Shown piece after piece: positions 1 through 6,256 of a stretch of DNA of 6,310 nucleotides. A model generated the notes under the pieces. That model was given only the letters and a program-made list of their open reading frames with translations, did not search any database and was not told the origin of the DNA. The stretch is from JBJSXF01 sp046086225 (lineage in GTDB: Bacteria; Actinomycetota; Acidimicrobiia; IMCC26256; PALSA-610). Position 1 is the stretch's first letter. Each line of letters opens with the position of its first letter. The DNA lies in contig JBJSXF010000022.1 in the NCBI GenBank assembly GCA_046086225.1, positions 1-6,310 on the forward strand, read 5' to 3'. The position numbers and the translations under genes are program-made.

Positions 1-1088
1 GTCGCCACGAGCGAGAGGTTGTACTCCCGCTCGAGCCGCTCCCGGATGATCTCCATGTGCAGCAGCCCGAGGAATCCGCAGCGGAACCCGAAGCCGAGTG
101 CACCCGAGGTCTCGGGCTCATAGGTGAACGACGCGTCGTTGAGTCGCAACTTCTCGAGCGCCTCCCGGAGATCGGCGTACTCGTCGCCGTCGACCGGATA
201 CAGCCCGCAGAACACCATCGGCTTCGGGTTGCGGTAGCCGGGCAGCGCCCCGGCCCGGTTCCCGGCATCGGTGACCGTCTCGCCGACCTTGGCCTCGCCC
301 ACGTCCTTGATCCCCGCGATCAGGTACCCGACCTCACCGGGACCGAGCGACGCGACCGGCGTGGGGGTCGGCAGTCGCACACCGACCTCATCGGCATCGT
401 GGTCGCGGGCCGCGTTGACGTACCGCAACTTCGCGCCCGTGCGCATCACCCCGTTGAAGACCCGCACCGAGGAAACCACGCCGCGGTAGGCGTCGTAGTA
501 CGAGTCGAACATGAGCGCCTGCAACGGGGCGTCCGCGTCGCCGGTCGGCGGCGGGATCCGGTTGACGACCGCATCGAGCAACTCGTCGACCCCTTCGCCG
601 GTCTTGGCCGAGATGCGCAGCACATCGGATGCCGGGATACCGAGCACCCGCTCGATCTCGCCGGCCCGCTTGTCGGGCTCGGCGGCCGGGAGATCGATCT
701 TGTTGAGCGCAGCGACGATCGCGAGGTCGTGCTCGAGTGCCTGGTAGCAGTTCGCCAGCGTCTGCGCCTCGATGCCCTGCGAGGCGTCGACGAGGAGGAT
801 GACCCCCTCGCACGCGGCGAGCGACCGGCTGACCTCGTAGCCGAAGTCGACGTGACCGGGCGTGTCGATCAGGTTGATGACGTAACCGTTCCACTCGCGC
901 CGAACGTTCTGGGCCTTGCTCGTGATGCCCCGCTCGCGCTCGAGATCCATCGTGTCGAGGTACTGGGCCCGCATCTCGCGCGCGCTCACCGCCCCGGTCA
1001 TCTCCAGCAGGCGGTCGGCGAGCGTCGACTTCCCGTGGTCGATGTGGGCGATGATGCTGAGGCAGCGGATGCGGTCGAGTGGGGTCAC
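1..1088 (-). CDS. lepA: Elongation factor 4 (LepA), N-terminal 362 codons, cut by the window edge
   Basis: Ribosome-associated translational GTPase of the LepA/EF4 family, known to act on the elongating or assembling ribosome. Translating the minus strand from GTG at 1088 gives IIAHIDHGKST (G1, residues 12-22), ERGIT (G2, 52-56), DTPGHVDF (G3, 75-82), NKID (G4, 129-132) and SAKTGEGV (G5). Domain II follows, and then the LepA-typical GFGFRCGFLGLLHMEII near the window edge. LepA is usually about 600 residues, so roughly 240 C-terminal residues, including the LepA-specific C-terminal domain, lie outside. The start is not certain: neither the GTG at 1088 nor an in-frame GTG at 1109, seven codons upstream, has a strong Shine-Dalgarno sequence. 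I prefer 1088 because it leaves a short N-terminus before the G1 strand. It is divergent from rpsT. The family assignment is very secure. Confidence 0.96.
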   Translation of the reverse strand, partial: MTPLDRIRCLSIIAHIDHGKSTLADRLLEMTGAVSAREMRAQYLDTMDLERERGITSKAQNVRREWNGYVINLIDTPGHVDFGYEVSRSLAACEGVILLVDASQGIEAQTLANCYQALEHDLAIVAALNKIDLPAAEPDKRAGEIERVLGIPASDVLRISAKTGEGVDELLDAVVNRIPPPTGDADAPLQALMFDSYYDAYRGVVSSVRVFNGVMRTGAKLRYVNAARDHDADEVGVRLPTPTPVASLGPGEVGYLIAGIKDVGEAKVGETVTDAGNRAGALPGYRNPKPMVFCGLYPVDGDEYADLREALEKLRLNDASFTYEPETSGALGFGFRCGFLGLLHMEIIRERLEREYNLSLVA

Positions 1089-1150
1089 GGCCCCGTCATT
1101 CTCGCCCACCGGCGGCCCCGAGCCGCACCCCGGGCCGGGAGAGGCCGGTC

Positions 1151-1159
1151 TGCTACCCT
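1151..1159 (+). promoter_or_regulatory. Candidate extended -10 promoter of rpsT
   Basis: TGCTACCCT fits an extended -10 element: TG, one base, then a TANNNT hexamer at 1154-1159, the form common in high-GC actinobacteria. It would start transcription near 1166 and give an rpsT leader of about 29 bases. I see no convincing -35 hexamer upstream. The lepA-rpsT gap is only 106 bp, so some promoter for each gene is expected here. I could not pick out a lepA promoter with confidence. Confidence 0.35.
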
Positions 1160-1194
1160 CTCCCCCTCACCTCGCAACCGGAGCAATCGCCCGA

Positions 1195-1449
1195 ATGGCC
1201 AACATTCAGTCGCAGAAGAAGCGCAACCGTCAGAACGAGAAGCGCCGCGTGCGCAACAAGGGCGTGCGCTCCGAGATCAAGACCCGGGTGAAGGCCGCTC
1301 AGCAGGCCGTGACCGCCGGCGACGAGGGTTCTGCCGAGCTCGTGCGGGCCGCCCAGAAGCGCATCAACAAGGCCGCCGCCAAGGGCGTGCTCCACAAGAA
1401 CGCGGCCGCCCGCCGCACCTCCCGCCTCATGCGGGCCGGCCGGGCCTGA
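1195..1449 (+). CDS. rpsT: Small ribosomal subunit protein bS20
   Basis: An 84-residue, strongly basic protein that binds 16S rRNA in the small subunit. It starts MANIQSQKKRNRQNEKRR and contains KAAAKGVLHKNAAARRTSRL near the C-terminus, both typical of bS20; the length is normal for the family. ATG at 1195 is chosen because the conserved N-terminus begins exactly there and GGAG lies at 1180-1183, about 11 bases upstream. The reading frame stays open far upstream, but that part is antisense to lepA and is not coding. It is the only plus-strand gene in the window, divergent from lepA and convergent with holA. In other bacteria bS20 can repress its own translation; I see nothing here that demonstrates this. 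Confidence 0.97.
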   Translation: MANIQSQKKRNRQNEKRRVRNKGVRSEIKTRVKAAQQAVTAGDEGSAELVRAAQKRINKAAAKGVLHKNAAARRTSRLMRAGRA

Positions 1450-1476
1450 ACCGCCGAGCCGCGCGGCCCGACCCGA

Positions 1477-2505
1477 TCAGCGCCGGGCCCGCACCGTTCG
1501 CCGCCGGAGCGCGGCGAGTCGAGCCACCAACACCTCCATGACCGTTCGGTCGTCGACTGCGGTCGCGCCCCGGAGGTCGAGCTCCGCATCGGCGAGGAGC
1601 CGCACCGCCTCGGCCAGACCGTCGCGGCCCAGGGACCGGGCGGCATCGAGCGGGAACCGGGCCCCTCGGGGGTTCTTCATGCCGAGGACCGCCGCCGCCT
1701 GCTCCGGGGTCGTGATCGAGGGATCGTCGAGCCGGAGCAGCCGACGATAGGAACCCCAGAGCCCGGCCAGGATCTGCATCGGGTGCGCCGGCTTCGGATC
1801 GCGACCGCTCGACGACCCGAGGAGGCGATGAAGCACCTCGAGCGCACGGGCGACATCACCCTGCTCGATCGCGTTGGTCAGGTCGAAGCGACCGGCCGTG
1901 CCCATCTCGCCGAGGTACGGCGCGATCTCCGACAGGCCCAGCTCGGCCCCGTCGCCGTACGCCGAATGCCACAGCTCGACGAGCTCCGGCACCCGGCCGG
2001 CATCCTCACCGAGGTGCGCGATCACCCGCTCGCGCGCGTCGCGGGAGAGGCGGAGGTGGACGACCCGGAGCTCGGCGTCGAGTACCGCTCCCGTGTCCTC
2101 GGCAGGCGGCTTCGTGACCTCGCCGTGCGCGCCGCACGCTTTCTCGAGCGCGGCCGGCGTGCGACCCCCGCCGGCGACGAGCACGAGGTGTACCCCCTCG
2201 AGCGGCTCGGCGATCCACCCGGCCAGCCACTGGGCCTGGTCGGCTCGGAGGTTGCCGATGTCGTGGACGACGACGACCCGGACCGGCGTCATGAAAGGCG
2301 GGCTCGCCAACGCGTTCGTGATCGCCGAGAAGGCGGGCACGTCGGCGCCCCCCTCGTCATCGTCGCCGCTGCTCCGCCCCGACGTGACGACGTGGTCTTC
2401 GAGGGCGAACGCCCGGTCGGCGCCGTCGAGCAGCTGCTCGACGAGCCGGTGCACCTCGCGGTCGCGCAGCGTGGGCTCGGCGCCCTGGACGAGATGCGCC
2501 GTCAC
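1477..2505 (-). CDS. holA: DNA polymerase III subunit delta (clamp loader)
   Basis: The delta subunit is the clamp-loader 'wrench' that opens the sliding beta clamp for replication. The 342-residue length is normal. The N-terminal part has the nucleotide-binding-like fold without Walker motifs: RVVVVHDIGNL at 76-86 and VHLVLVAGGG at 105-114 are its buried strands. The C-terminal helical collar contains HPMQILAGLW (241-250), VLGMKNPRGARF (273-284) and ADAELDLRGAT (305-315), which match the delta family pattern. Residues 41-55 form an acidic, glycine- and serine-rich insertion that is probably a loop. The GTG start at 2505 shares GTGA with the folP stop, and GAGG at 2513-2516 sits seven bases upstream. 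It is last in the comEA-comEC-folP-holA block and converges on rpsT. holA next to comEC is also seen in actinobacteria, which supports the call. Confidence 0.92.
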   Translation of the reverse strand: MTAHLVQGAEPTLRDREVHRLVEQLLDGADRAFALEDHVVTSGRSSGDDDEGGADVPAFSAITNALASPPFMTPVRVVVVHDIGNLRADQAQWLAGWIAEPLEGVHLVLVAGGGRTPAALEKACGAHGEVTKPPAEDTGAVLDAELRVVHLRLSRDARERVIAHLGEDAGRVPELVELWHSAYGDGAELGLSEIAPYLGEMGTAGRFDLTNAIEQGDVARALEVLHRLLGSSSGRDPKPAHPMQILAGLWGSYRRLLRLDDPSITTPEQAAAVLGMKNPRGARFPLDAARSLGRDGLAEAVRLLADAELDLRGATAVDDRTVMEVLVARLAALRRRTVRARR

Positions 2506-3341
2506 AGGAGCGCCTCGATCGTCCGGCAGACGCGCGCCGTGCCGGCGACGTCGTGGACCCGGACGATGCGAGCGCCATTGATCACGCCGTAGGCGACGGA
2601 GGCGAGCGACTCCGGACGGCGATCGTCGACCTCGAGGCCGAGCAGGTCACCGATGAAGCGCTTGTTGGACGCCGACAGCAGGAACGGGTAGCCGAGCGAA
2701 GCATGGACCGCCGTCTCCCGCAGCAGCACGGCGCTCTGGGCCGGCGTCTTGCCGAGGTCGAGACCGGCGTCGAGGACGATCTGGTCGGGGGCGAGCCCGG
2801 CCGCCGTCGCCCGCTCGGCCCGGTCGAGCAGCATCGTGGTGACGTCGGCCACGAGATCGGCGTACACCGGGTCGGGGTCGGCGACCCGGGGCCGCAGCCG
2901 GATGTGGGTGGCGACCACCGTCGCTGCGTGCTTGGCGGCGATGGGTAGGTACTCGGGATCGGCGAAGCCCGAGATGTCGTTGCCAACGACCGCGCCGGCC
3001 GCGCAGGCCGCGTCGAGGACCGAAGCCCGCCAGGTGTCGACCGAGAGCGCCACATCGAAGCGGGCCCGCAGGGCCTCGATCGCCGGGATGACCCGTTCGA
3101 GCTCCTCGGGTTCGGTCACTTCCGGTCCGGGCCCGGCTTTCACCCCGCCGACGTCGAGCAGGCCGGCACCTGCGGTGACGAGCTCCTCGGCCCGCCGCAG
3201 GAACGCGTCGAACGCCCAGGTCGCGCCGCGGTCGTAGAAGGAATCGGGCGTGCGGTTCAAGATGCCCATCACCACGGTGTGGGCCGAGATGTCGAGGGTC
3301 CGCTCACCGAGTCGGAGTGCGGGTGCGGGCGCGACTGCCAC
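2502..3341 (-). CDS. folP2: Dihydropteroate synthase homologue of the FolP2 type
   Basis: A TIM-barrel protein of the dihydropteroate synthase family, whose classical members join p-aminobenzoate to the pterin pyrophosphate in folate synthesis. Conserved points seen: MGILNRTPDSF (25-35, Asn29), DVGG (63-66), SVDT (100-103), ND (121-122), DAGLDLGKT (191-199), SNKRFIG (225-231, Lys227) and RVHDV (261-265). The second substrate loop, classically GGESTRPG, reads GGVKAGPG here, and the first loop reads NRTPDSFYDRGA. Both resemble mycobacterial FolP2, a paralogue reported to lack ordinary synthase activity, so the reaction is uncertain. The 279-residue length is normal. GTG at 3341 is the first possible start, since an in-frame TAG lies 15 bases upstream. 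It supplies the usual N-terminal hairpin but has no clear Shine-Dalgarno sequence. The gene overlaps comEC by 38 bases and holA by 4. Confidence 0.88.
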   Translation of the reverse strand: MAVAPAPALRLGERTLDISAHTVVMGILNRTPDSFYDRGATWAFDAFLRRAEELVTAGAGLLDVGGVKAGPGPEVTEPEELERVIPAIEALRARFDVALSVDTWRASVLDAACAAGAVVGNDISGFADPEYLPIAAKHAATVVATHIRLRPRVADPDPVYADLVADVTTMLLDRAERATAAGLAPDQIVLDAGLDLGKTPAQSAVLLRETAVHASLGYPFLLSASNKRFIGDLLGLEVDDRRPESLASVAYGVINGARIVRVHDVAGTARVCRTIEALL

Positions 3342-4758
3342 GGCGGCAGGCTACCGACGCCCCGAGACCGAGAACCGCAGCACCACCGAGCACAACCGCG
3401 GTTCCCTTCCGGTCGAGCGTGAGCGGCACTGCGGCGCCGACCCGGGCCACGCCGCTCACCCAGATCAGCAGCGCGGAGACGAACGGACGGCCGATCGGCC
3501 CGAGCACCGGGATGTAGCCCGCACCGACCGCGAGGACCAACCCGACCGTGCCCAGCAGTTCGGCCACCGGTGCGACTGCCAGGTTGGCGAGCGGGGTGAC
3601 GGCGGGCACCGAGCCGATCGCCACGGCCAGCACCGGCGCGACCCCGAGCTGGGCGGCGAGTGATACGGCCAGCGCGGTACGCACGGGCGCCGGGCCGCGG
3701 AGCCGACGCTCGATCGTCGGTGCCCAGAGCACGATCCCGCCGCTCGCCCCGACCGAGAGCCAGAAGCCCGGCGAGCGAACGAGGAACGGGTCGACGAGGA
3801 GGAGCCCGGCGACCGCATACGCGAGGAGGCGCACGCGGTTCGTCGGGCGGCCGGCGGCCACGGCGAGAACGGACAGACCGGCGAGGGCCGAGGCCCGCAG
3901 CACCGAGGGCTCGCCGCGGGTCATGACCGCGAAGGCCGCCACGAGTCCGAGGGCGAACGTCGTGCGCGCCCCGAGGCGGAGTCGGCGGAGGAACGGGTCG
4001 GCGACGGCGAGGACGAACGCCACGTTCGCCCCCGACACCGCCAGGAGGTGGGAGAGCCCGGATGCCCGGAAATCGGCGACCACCGCGGCCGGCACCTCCC
4101 GGGTTTCGCCGAGGAGGAAGCCGGCGAGCAGCCCTCGGTGGGCGGGGGCCAGACCGGCCACGCCCCGCAGCACCCGACTACGCACGACCTCGACGGTGGC
4201 CCGGATGCCCTCGGGCGGAGCGAAGGCGAGGAGCCGAGCCCCTTCGAGGCGGGCAACGGCGTGGCGGAGGCGGGCCCGACGGTCGAACGGGTCGCGCAAT
4301 GGCGCGACCCGGCCCCGTACGACGACCGCGTCGCCCGCCTGCACTCGCGCCAGGCGCGTCGCCTCGTCACCGGCCGCCCGCACGAGGACCGTCCGGAATC
4401 CGGCGGCGCCTGCCCCGGCCCGGATCAGTACCGAGGCCGAGAAGCGGCCGGGATCCGCGTCATCGATGGCACGCCCCGAGAGGGTGAGCGTCGCCGCCTC
4501 GGCCACGGCGCCGGCGAACGGCGACCGACGAACACCGTCATGAGCCCGAGCCGAGAGCGCAGCGGCCGCGAGCACGACCACCGCAGCCACGGTCGACCGC
4601 CCGACCCGAGCGGCCCGGAACCCGCAGAAGCCGGCGCCGACGACCGCGCCGAGCAGGGCCGTCGTGGCCGCCCCCGGACCGAGACGCGGCCCCACCAGAC
4701 AGCCGACGACCGCCCCGATGACGGCCAGCATCGGGCCGACGGCGTACCGGTCGGTCAC
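3304..4758 (-). CDS. comEC: ComEC/Rec2 DNA-uptake channel, short form without metallo-beta-lactamase domain
   Basis: An integral membrane protein that carries single-stranded DNA across the cytoplasmic membrane in natural transformation. Order of parts: N-terminal membrane segments at about 7-70, a DUF4131-like soluble domain at about 80-180, then the Competence domain. The hallmark motif FRASGLSHLLAVSGANV lies at 230-246, preceded by GLLAGFLLGE (209-218). TRGEPSVLRA (280-289) and SPGFWLSVGASGGIV (329-343) are also typical. Several hydrophobic segments follow, up to about residue 470, and a short basic tail ends the protein. At 484 residues it lacks the C-terminal metallo-beta-lactamase domain of long ComEC proteins; similar short forms occur in mycobacteria, so this is probably natural rather than a truncation. 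GTG at 4758 shares GTGA with the comEA stop, indicating coupling. Whether this organism is transformable cannot be told from here. Confidence 0.93.
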   Translation of the reverse strand: MTDRYAVGPMLAVIGAVVGCLVGPRLGPGAATTALLGAVVGAGFCGFRAARVGRSTVAAVVVLAAAALSARAHDGVRRSPFAGAVAEAATLTLSGRAIDDADPGRFSASVLIRAGAGAAGFRTVLVRAAGDEATRLARVQAGDAVVVRGRVAPLRDPFDRRARLRHAVARLEGARLLAFAPPEGIRATVEVVRSRVLRGVAGLAPAHRGLLAGFLLGETREVPAAVVADFRASGLSHLLAVSGANVAFVLAVADPFLRRLRLGARTTFALGLVAAFAVMTRGEPSVLRASALAGLSVLAVAAGRPTNRVRLLAYAVAGLLLVDPFLVRSPGFWLSVGASGGIVLWAPTIERRLRGPAPVRTALAVSLAAQLGVAPVLAVAIGSVPAVTPLANLAVAPVAELLGTVGLVLAVGAGYIPVLGPIGRPFVSALLIWVSGVARVGAAVPLTLDRKGTAVVLGGAAVLGLGASVACRRGSRARTRTPTR

Positions 4759-5420
4759 ACCCGGATCTGATCACGCAAGGCCGCGAGCTTGGCCGGGCCG
4801 ATCCCCCGCACCCGCTCGAGGTCGTCGGGTGATCGGAACGGCCCGTGCTCCTCGCGCTCCCGCACGATCGCGGCTGCGGTCGCGGGCCCGACTCCCGGGA
4901 GGGCCTCGAGCTCGGCCGCCGTCGCCCGGTTCACATCGATCGGTCCCGGCGACGAACCGGCGACCTCCGCCCCCGGGGGCGCGAGATCACCCGGTTCGGC
5001 AACGGGTGTCGGCTCCCCGACCCGAGGCACGACGACGCGCGTGCCGTCGGCGAGGGGCGCGGCCAGGTTGAGCCGAGCGAGATCGGCCGCGGGCGTCGCA
5101 CCTCCGGCGGCACCGACCGCATCGAGCACCCTCGACCCGTCCCGCAAGCGCACGACCCCCGGCGTGCGCACCGCGCCCACCACATGCACGACGAGATCGA
5201 CCGCGACGGTCGTACTGCTCGTGACAACCGGCTGGGGATCGGGTAGCGGCGGCAACGCCTCCGACGCCGAACCCGATCGCCACCAGGCGACCCCGGCCGC
5301 AGTGACGAGCGCCGCGATCCCGACGGTTGCGACCGTCCGCCGACCGTCACGCCAGCGATCGGCGAGGTCCTCGACGACCGACCCGAATCGAACTCCGCGC
5401 TCGGGCGCCTGCGCATCCAT
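4755..5420 (-). CDS. comEA: ComEA DNA-binding competence protein (SLBB plus helix-hairpin-helix)
   Basis: A membrane-anchored receptor that binds incoming double-stranded DNA and passes it to ComEC. The 221 residues show a short cytoplasmic N-terminus and one membrane segment at about 29-47. A proline-rich linker follows, then an SLBB domain at about 75-134 containing VVHVVGAVRTPGVVRL (77-92). A second linker leads to two helix-hairpin-helix motifs, LEALPGVGPATAAAIV (171-186) and LERVRGIGPAKLAAL (201-215). The ATG at 5420 has a very strong Shine-Dalgarno sequence, GAGGAGAGGAG, seven bases upstream. It heads the comEA-comEC-folP-holA block. The start region (5395-5448) is duplicated upstream of the toxin-antitoxin pair, and the 116-base leader can form hairpins, one of which would cover the Shine-Dalgarno sequence. 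The family call is secure. Confidence 0.94.
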   Translation of the reverse strand: MDAQAPERGVRFGSVVEDLADRWRDGRRTVATVGIAALVTAAGVAWWRSGSASEALPPLPDPQPVVTSSTTVAVDLVVHVVGAVRTPGVVRLRDGSRVLDAVGAAGGATPAADLARLNLAAPLADGTRVVVPRVGEPTPVAEPGDLAPPGAEVAGSSPGPIDVNRATAAELEALPGVGPATAAAIVREREEHGPFRSPDDLERVRGIGPAKLAALRDQIRV

Positions 5421-5448
5421 TCGACCACTCCTCTCCTCGGTTCACGAT
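5395..5448 (-). repeat. Direct repeat copy 1: ribosome binding site and first codons of comEA
   Basis: This stretch contains the Shine-Dalgarno sequence, ATG and the first codons of the functional comEA (MDAQAPERG). It matches 6257-6310 at 50 of 54 positions, in the same orientation and offset by 862 bp. The differences are at 5406, 5409, 5414 and 5432. Inward into comEA the similarity stops after the codons for ERG; on the other side it is still perfect at the window edge of the partner copy, so the full length is unknown. Confidence 0.93.
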
Positions 5449-5493
5449 CACGGGCCGTGAGGGCCAGTCGTGATCTCTCGACGGAGGAAGTGG
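5421..5493 (-). promoter_or_regulatory. comEA leader with a possible Shine-Dalgarno-covering stem
   Basis: The comEA Shine-Dalgarno region reads GAGGAGTGG on the minus strand (5433 to 5425). Upstream in the same leader, CCACTTCCTC (5493 to 5484) can pair with it: five pairs (CCACT/AGTGG), one unpaired T, then four pairs (CCTC/GAGG). The nested inverted repeat at 5446-5475 lies in between and would bring the two arms together. In such a fold the ribosome binding site would be closed. The pairing is visible in the sequence; a regulatory role is inference, because purine-rich binding sites and pyrimidine-rich stretches can pair by chance. Confidence 0.3.
5446..5475 (-). repeat. Nested inverted repeat in the comEA leader
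   Basis: The arms gatcacg (5446-5452) and cgtgatc (5469-5475) pair perfectly over 7 bp. Inside, ggcc (5453-5456) and ggcc (5462-5465) can add 4 bp around a 5-base loop, with three unpaired bases on one side. Overlapping this is a second, perfect dyad, tcacgg-g-ccgtga (5448-5460), which suits a protein-binding site better than an RNA hairpin because its centre is a single base. No T-tract follows, so it is not a convincing terminator. It could be an operator, part of a folded leader, or the edge of the duplicated comEA start region. Confidence 0.5.
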
Positions 5494-5505
5494 AGGGGAA
5501 GCGAC

Positions 5506-5523
5506 CGGGACCGTAGCGTCCCG
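5506..5523 (-). terminator. Small hairpin just after the toxin gene, possible weak terminator or attenuator
   Basis: On the minus strand, CGGGAC-GCTACG-GTCCCG forms a 6-bp perfect stem with a 6-base loop. It begins about 13 bases after the TAG of the toxin gene (5537-5539). A pyrimidine-rich stretch, GTCGCTTCCCCTCC, follows, but there is no real T-run. It may end or dampen transcription from the toxin-antitoxin pair before comEA. TACGGT within it also fits TANNNT, so part of the site could instead serve as a -10 box for comEA. Neither reading is strongly supported. Confidence 0.25.
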
Positions 5524-5536
5524 CAGCGACCGCCGG

Positions 5537-5938
5537 CTACGCGCCGATGACCGCGAAGCCGAGCGTTCGCGCCGCCTGAGCCTGACGGATGTCGAAGGTG
5601 GCGAACGTGAGAGTAGTTCCCAATCGACGCGCGGCAGCCAGGTGCAACGCGTCGAGGGTGCGAACGCCGCTCTGCTCGCCGATCGCCGCGGCGAGCTCGC
5701 ACGTCGACGCATCGAGTTCGACGATTGCGAAGGCGGTCAGGTCATTCGTGAACGTTCTCCGCACAGCCGTTGCATCGGTCGGAGAAAGCACGCGAGCGAG
5801 GTTTCGCCGCACTTCGACGATTGCATGGCGCGCCGTCGTGAGAGTGGAGTCACTCGCCAGGATCTCGATCGCCCGGTCGGAATCCGGCTCGTCGACATAG
5901 CGCTTCAGGATGACACTGGCATCCGCGTAAAGGGTCAC
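5537..5938 (-). CDS. vapC: PIN-domain toxin, VapC-like, of a type II toxin-antitoxin pair
   Basis: A 133-residue PIN-domain protein, the usual length for VapC. VapC toxins are metal-dependent ribonucleases that cut tRNA or rRNA and are held inactive by the antitoxin. The acidic catalytic set can be placed: Asp6 in YADASV, Glu42 in VEVRRN, Asp96 in RTLDALHLAAA (93-103) and Asp116 in TFATFD (111-116). No expected residue is missing, so the toxin appears intact. The GTG at 5938 overlaps the antitoxin stop in GTGA (5935-5938). An open frame extends further upstream, but that part is antitoxin sequence read in the wrong frame. Third codon positions contain noticeably more A and T than in the com genes, consistent with separate acquisition. 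The specific RNA target cannot be told from sequence. It lies 116 bp upstream of comEA on the same strand. Confidence 0.9.
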   Translation of the reverse strand: MTLYADASVILKRYVDEPDSDRAIEILASDSTLTTARHAIVEVRRNLARVLSPTDATAVRRTFTNDLTAFAIVELDASTCELAAAIGEQSGVRTLDALHLAAARRLGTTLTFATFDIRQAQAARTLGFAVIGA

Positions 5939-6192
5939 TCCGACCGATCCTCGGCGAGCGCATCGAGAACGGGCCGGAGCGACGGGTACCGACGAGTCGG
6001 AGCGAGCCCGGTCGAGGATGCCGGCGTCACCCAACCCGCGGCAATCGCGGCGTCGAGGTCGACGATTCCGGCCGGGGGACCGATGACCGCGATCGGACGC
6101 CCACGATCGGTCACCGTGATGTGCTCGCCGGCGGCCGCTCGCTGGAGGACTGCCGACAGAGTGGACTTGAGTTCGCGAACCCCGATATCCAT
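5935..6192 (-). CDS. Phd/YefM-like antitoxin partnering the PIN toxin
   Basis: An 85-residue protein from ATG at 6192. The N-terminal half, MDIGVRELKSTLSAVLQRAA followed by GEHITVTDRGRPIAVIGPP (22-40), is the Phd/YefM DNA-binding and dimerisation fold: V-x-x-LK-x-x-LS, then GE-x-I-x-VTDRG-x-P-x-A-x-I. The C-terminal half, rich in Ala, Pro and Asp, would wrap around the toxin and cover its active site. Such antitoxins also bind their own promoter, and the two TGTGGTCACA sites at the start codon fit this. There is no good Shine-Dalgarno sequence before 6192. The frame is also open from an ATG at 6282, which does have a strong Shine-Dalgarno sequence and would give a 115-residue form beginning with comEA-derived residues. 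I prefer 6192 because the family fold begins there and a -10 box lies at leaderless spacing, but the longer form is possible. Confidence 0.88.
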   Translation of the reverse strand: MDIGVRELKSTLSAVLQRAAAGEHITVTDRGRPIAVIGPPAGIVDLDAAIAAGWVTPASSTGLAPTRRYPSLRPVLDALAEDRSE

Positions 6193-6222
6193 GTGACCAC
6201 AATACACTTCTTTGTGACCACA
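6192..6222 (-). promoter_or_regulatory. Twin operator sites at the antitoxin start
   Basis: The 10-bp sequence TGTGGTCACA occurs twice on the minus strand, at 6213-6222 and 6192-6201, starting exactly 21 bp apart. Each copy is a dyad (TGTG/CACA) around a central GT, and both copies have the same orientation. Two helical turns of spacing would place two dimers on the same face of the DNA, the arrangement expected for cooperative binding. The inner copy overlaps the candidate -10 box and abuts the antitoxin start. The likely binder is the Phd-like antitoxin, alone or with the toxin; that assignment is inference. Confidence 0.72.
6199..6204 (-). promoter_or_regulatory. Candidate -10 box for a leaderless toxin-antitoxin transcript
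   Basis: TATTGT on the minus strand fits TANNNT. Six bases separate it from the A of the antitoxin ATG at 6192, so transcription would begin at or next to the start codon. This would explain the missing Shine-Dalgarno sequence. No good -35 hexamer is visible at 16-18 bp upstream. Confidence 0.4.
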
Positions 6223-6256
6223 TTGTTCCCGAGCTGCCTCCGGCGAACGGAAGCCC

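Noticed and set aside
1097..1099. ATG on the minus strand as the lepA start
   Set aside because: It is out of frame with lepA and reaches a stop after four codons.
1450..1476. Palindrome GCCGCGCGGC (1458-1467) as a bidirectional terminator between rpsT and holA
   Set aside because: It leaves almost no loop once folded, has no T-run on either side, and short GC palindromes are common at this base composition.
57..1541. 494-codon open frame on the plus strand
   Set aside because: It lies antisense to lepA and then overlaps rpsT and the end of holA in another frame. Its Arg/Gly/Pro-rich translation matches no family and is what GC-rich DNA gives in the non-coding frames.
3304..4758. comEC as a truncated pseudogene because it lacks the metallo-beta-lactamase domain
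   Set aside because: The frame is intact, the Competence domain is complete, and short ComEC proteins of about 500 residues are normal in related bacteria such as mycobacteria.
3548..4770. Long plus-strand open frames opposite comEC
   Set aside because: They are shadows of the comEC codons. The minus-strand product carries clear ComEC motifs, while these translations are low-complexity Arg/Ala/Pro sequence.
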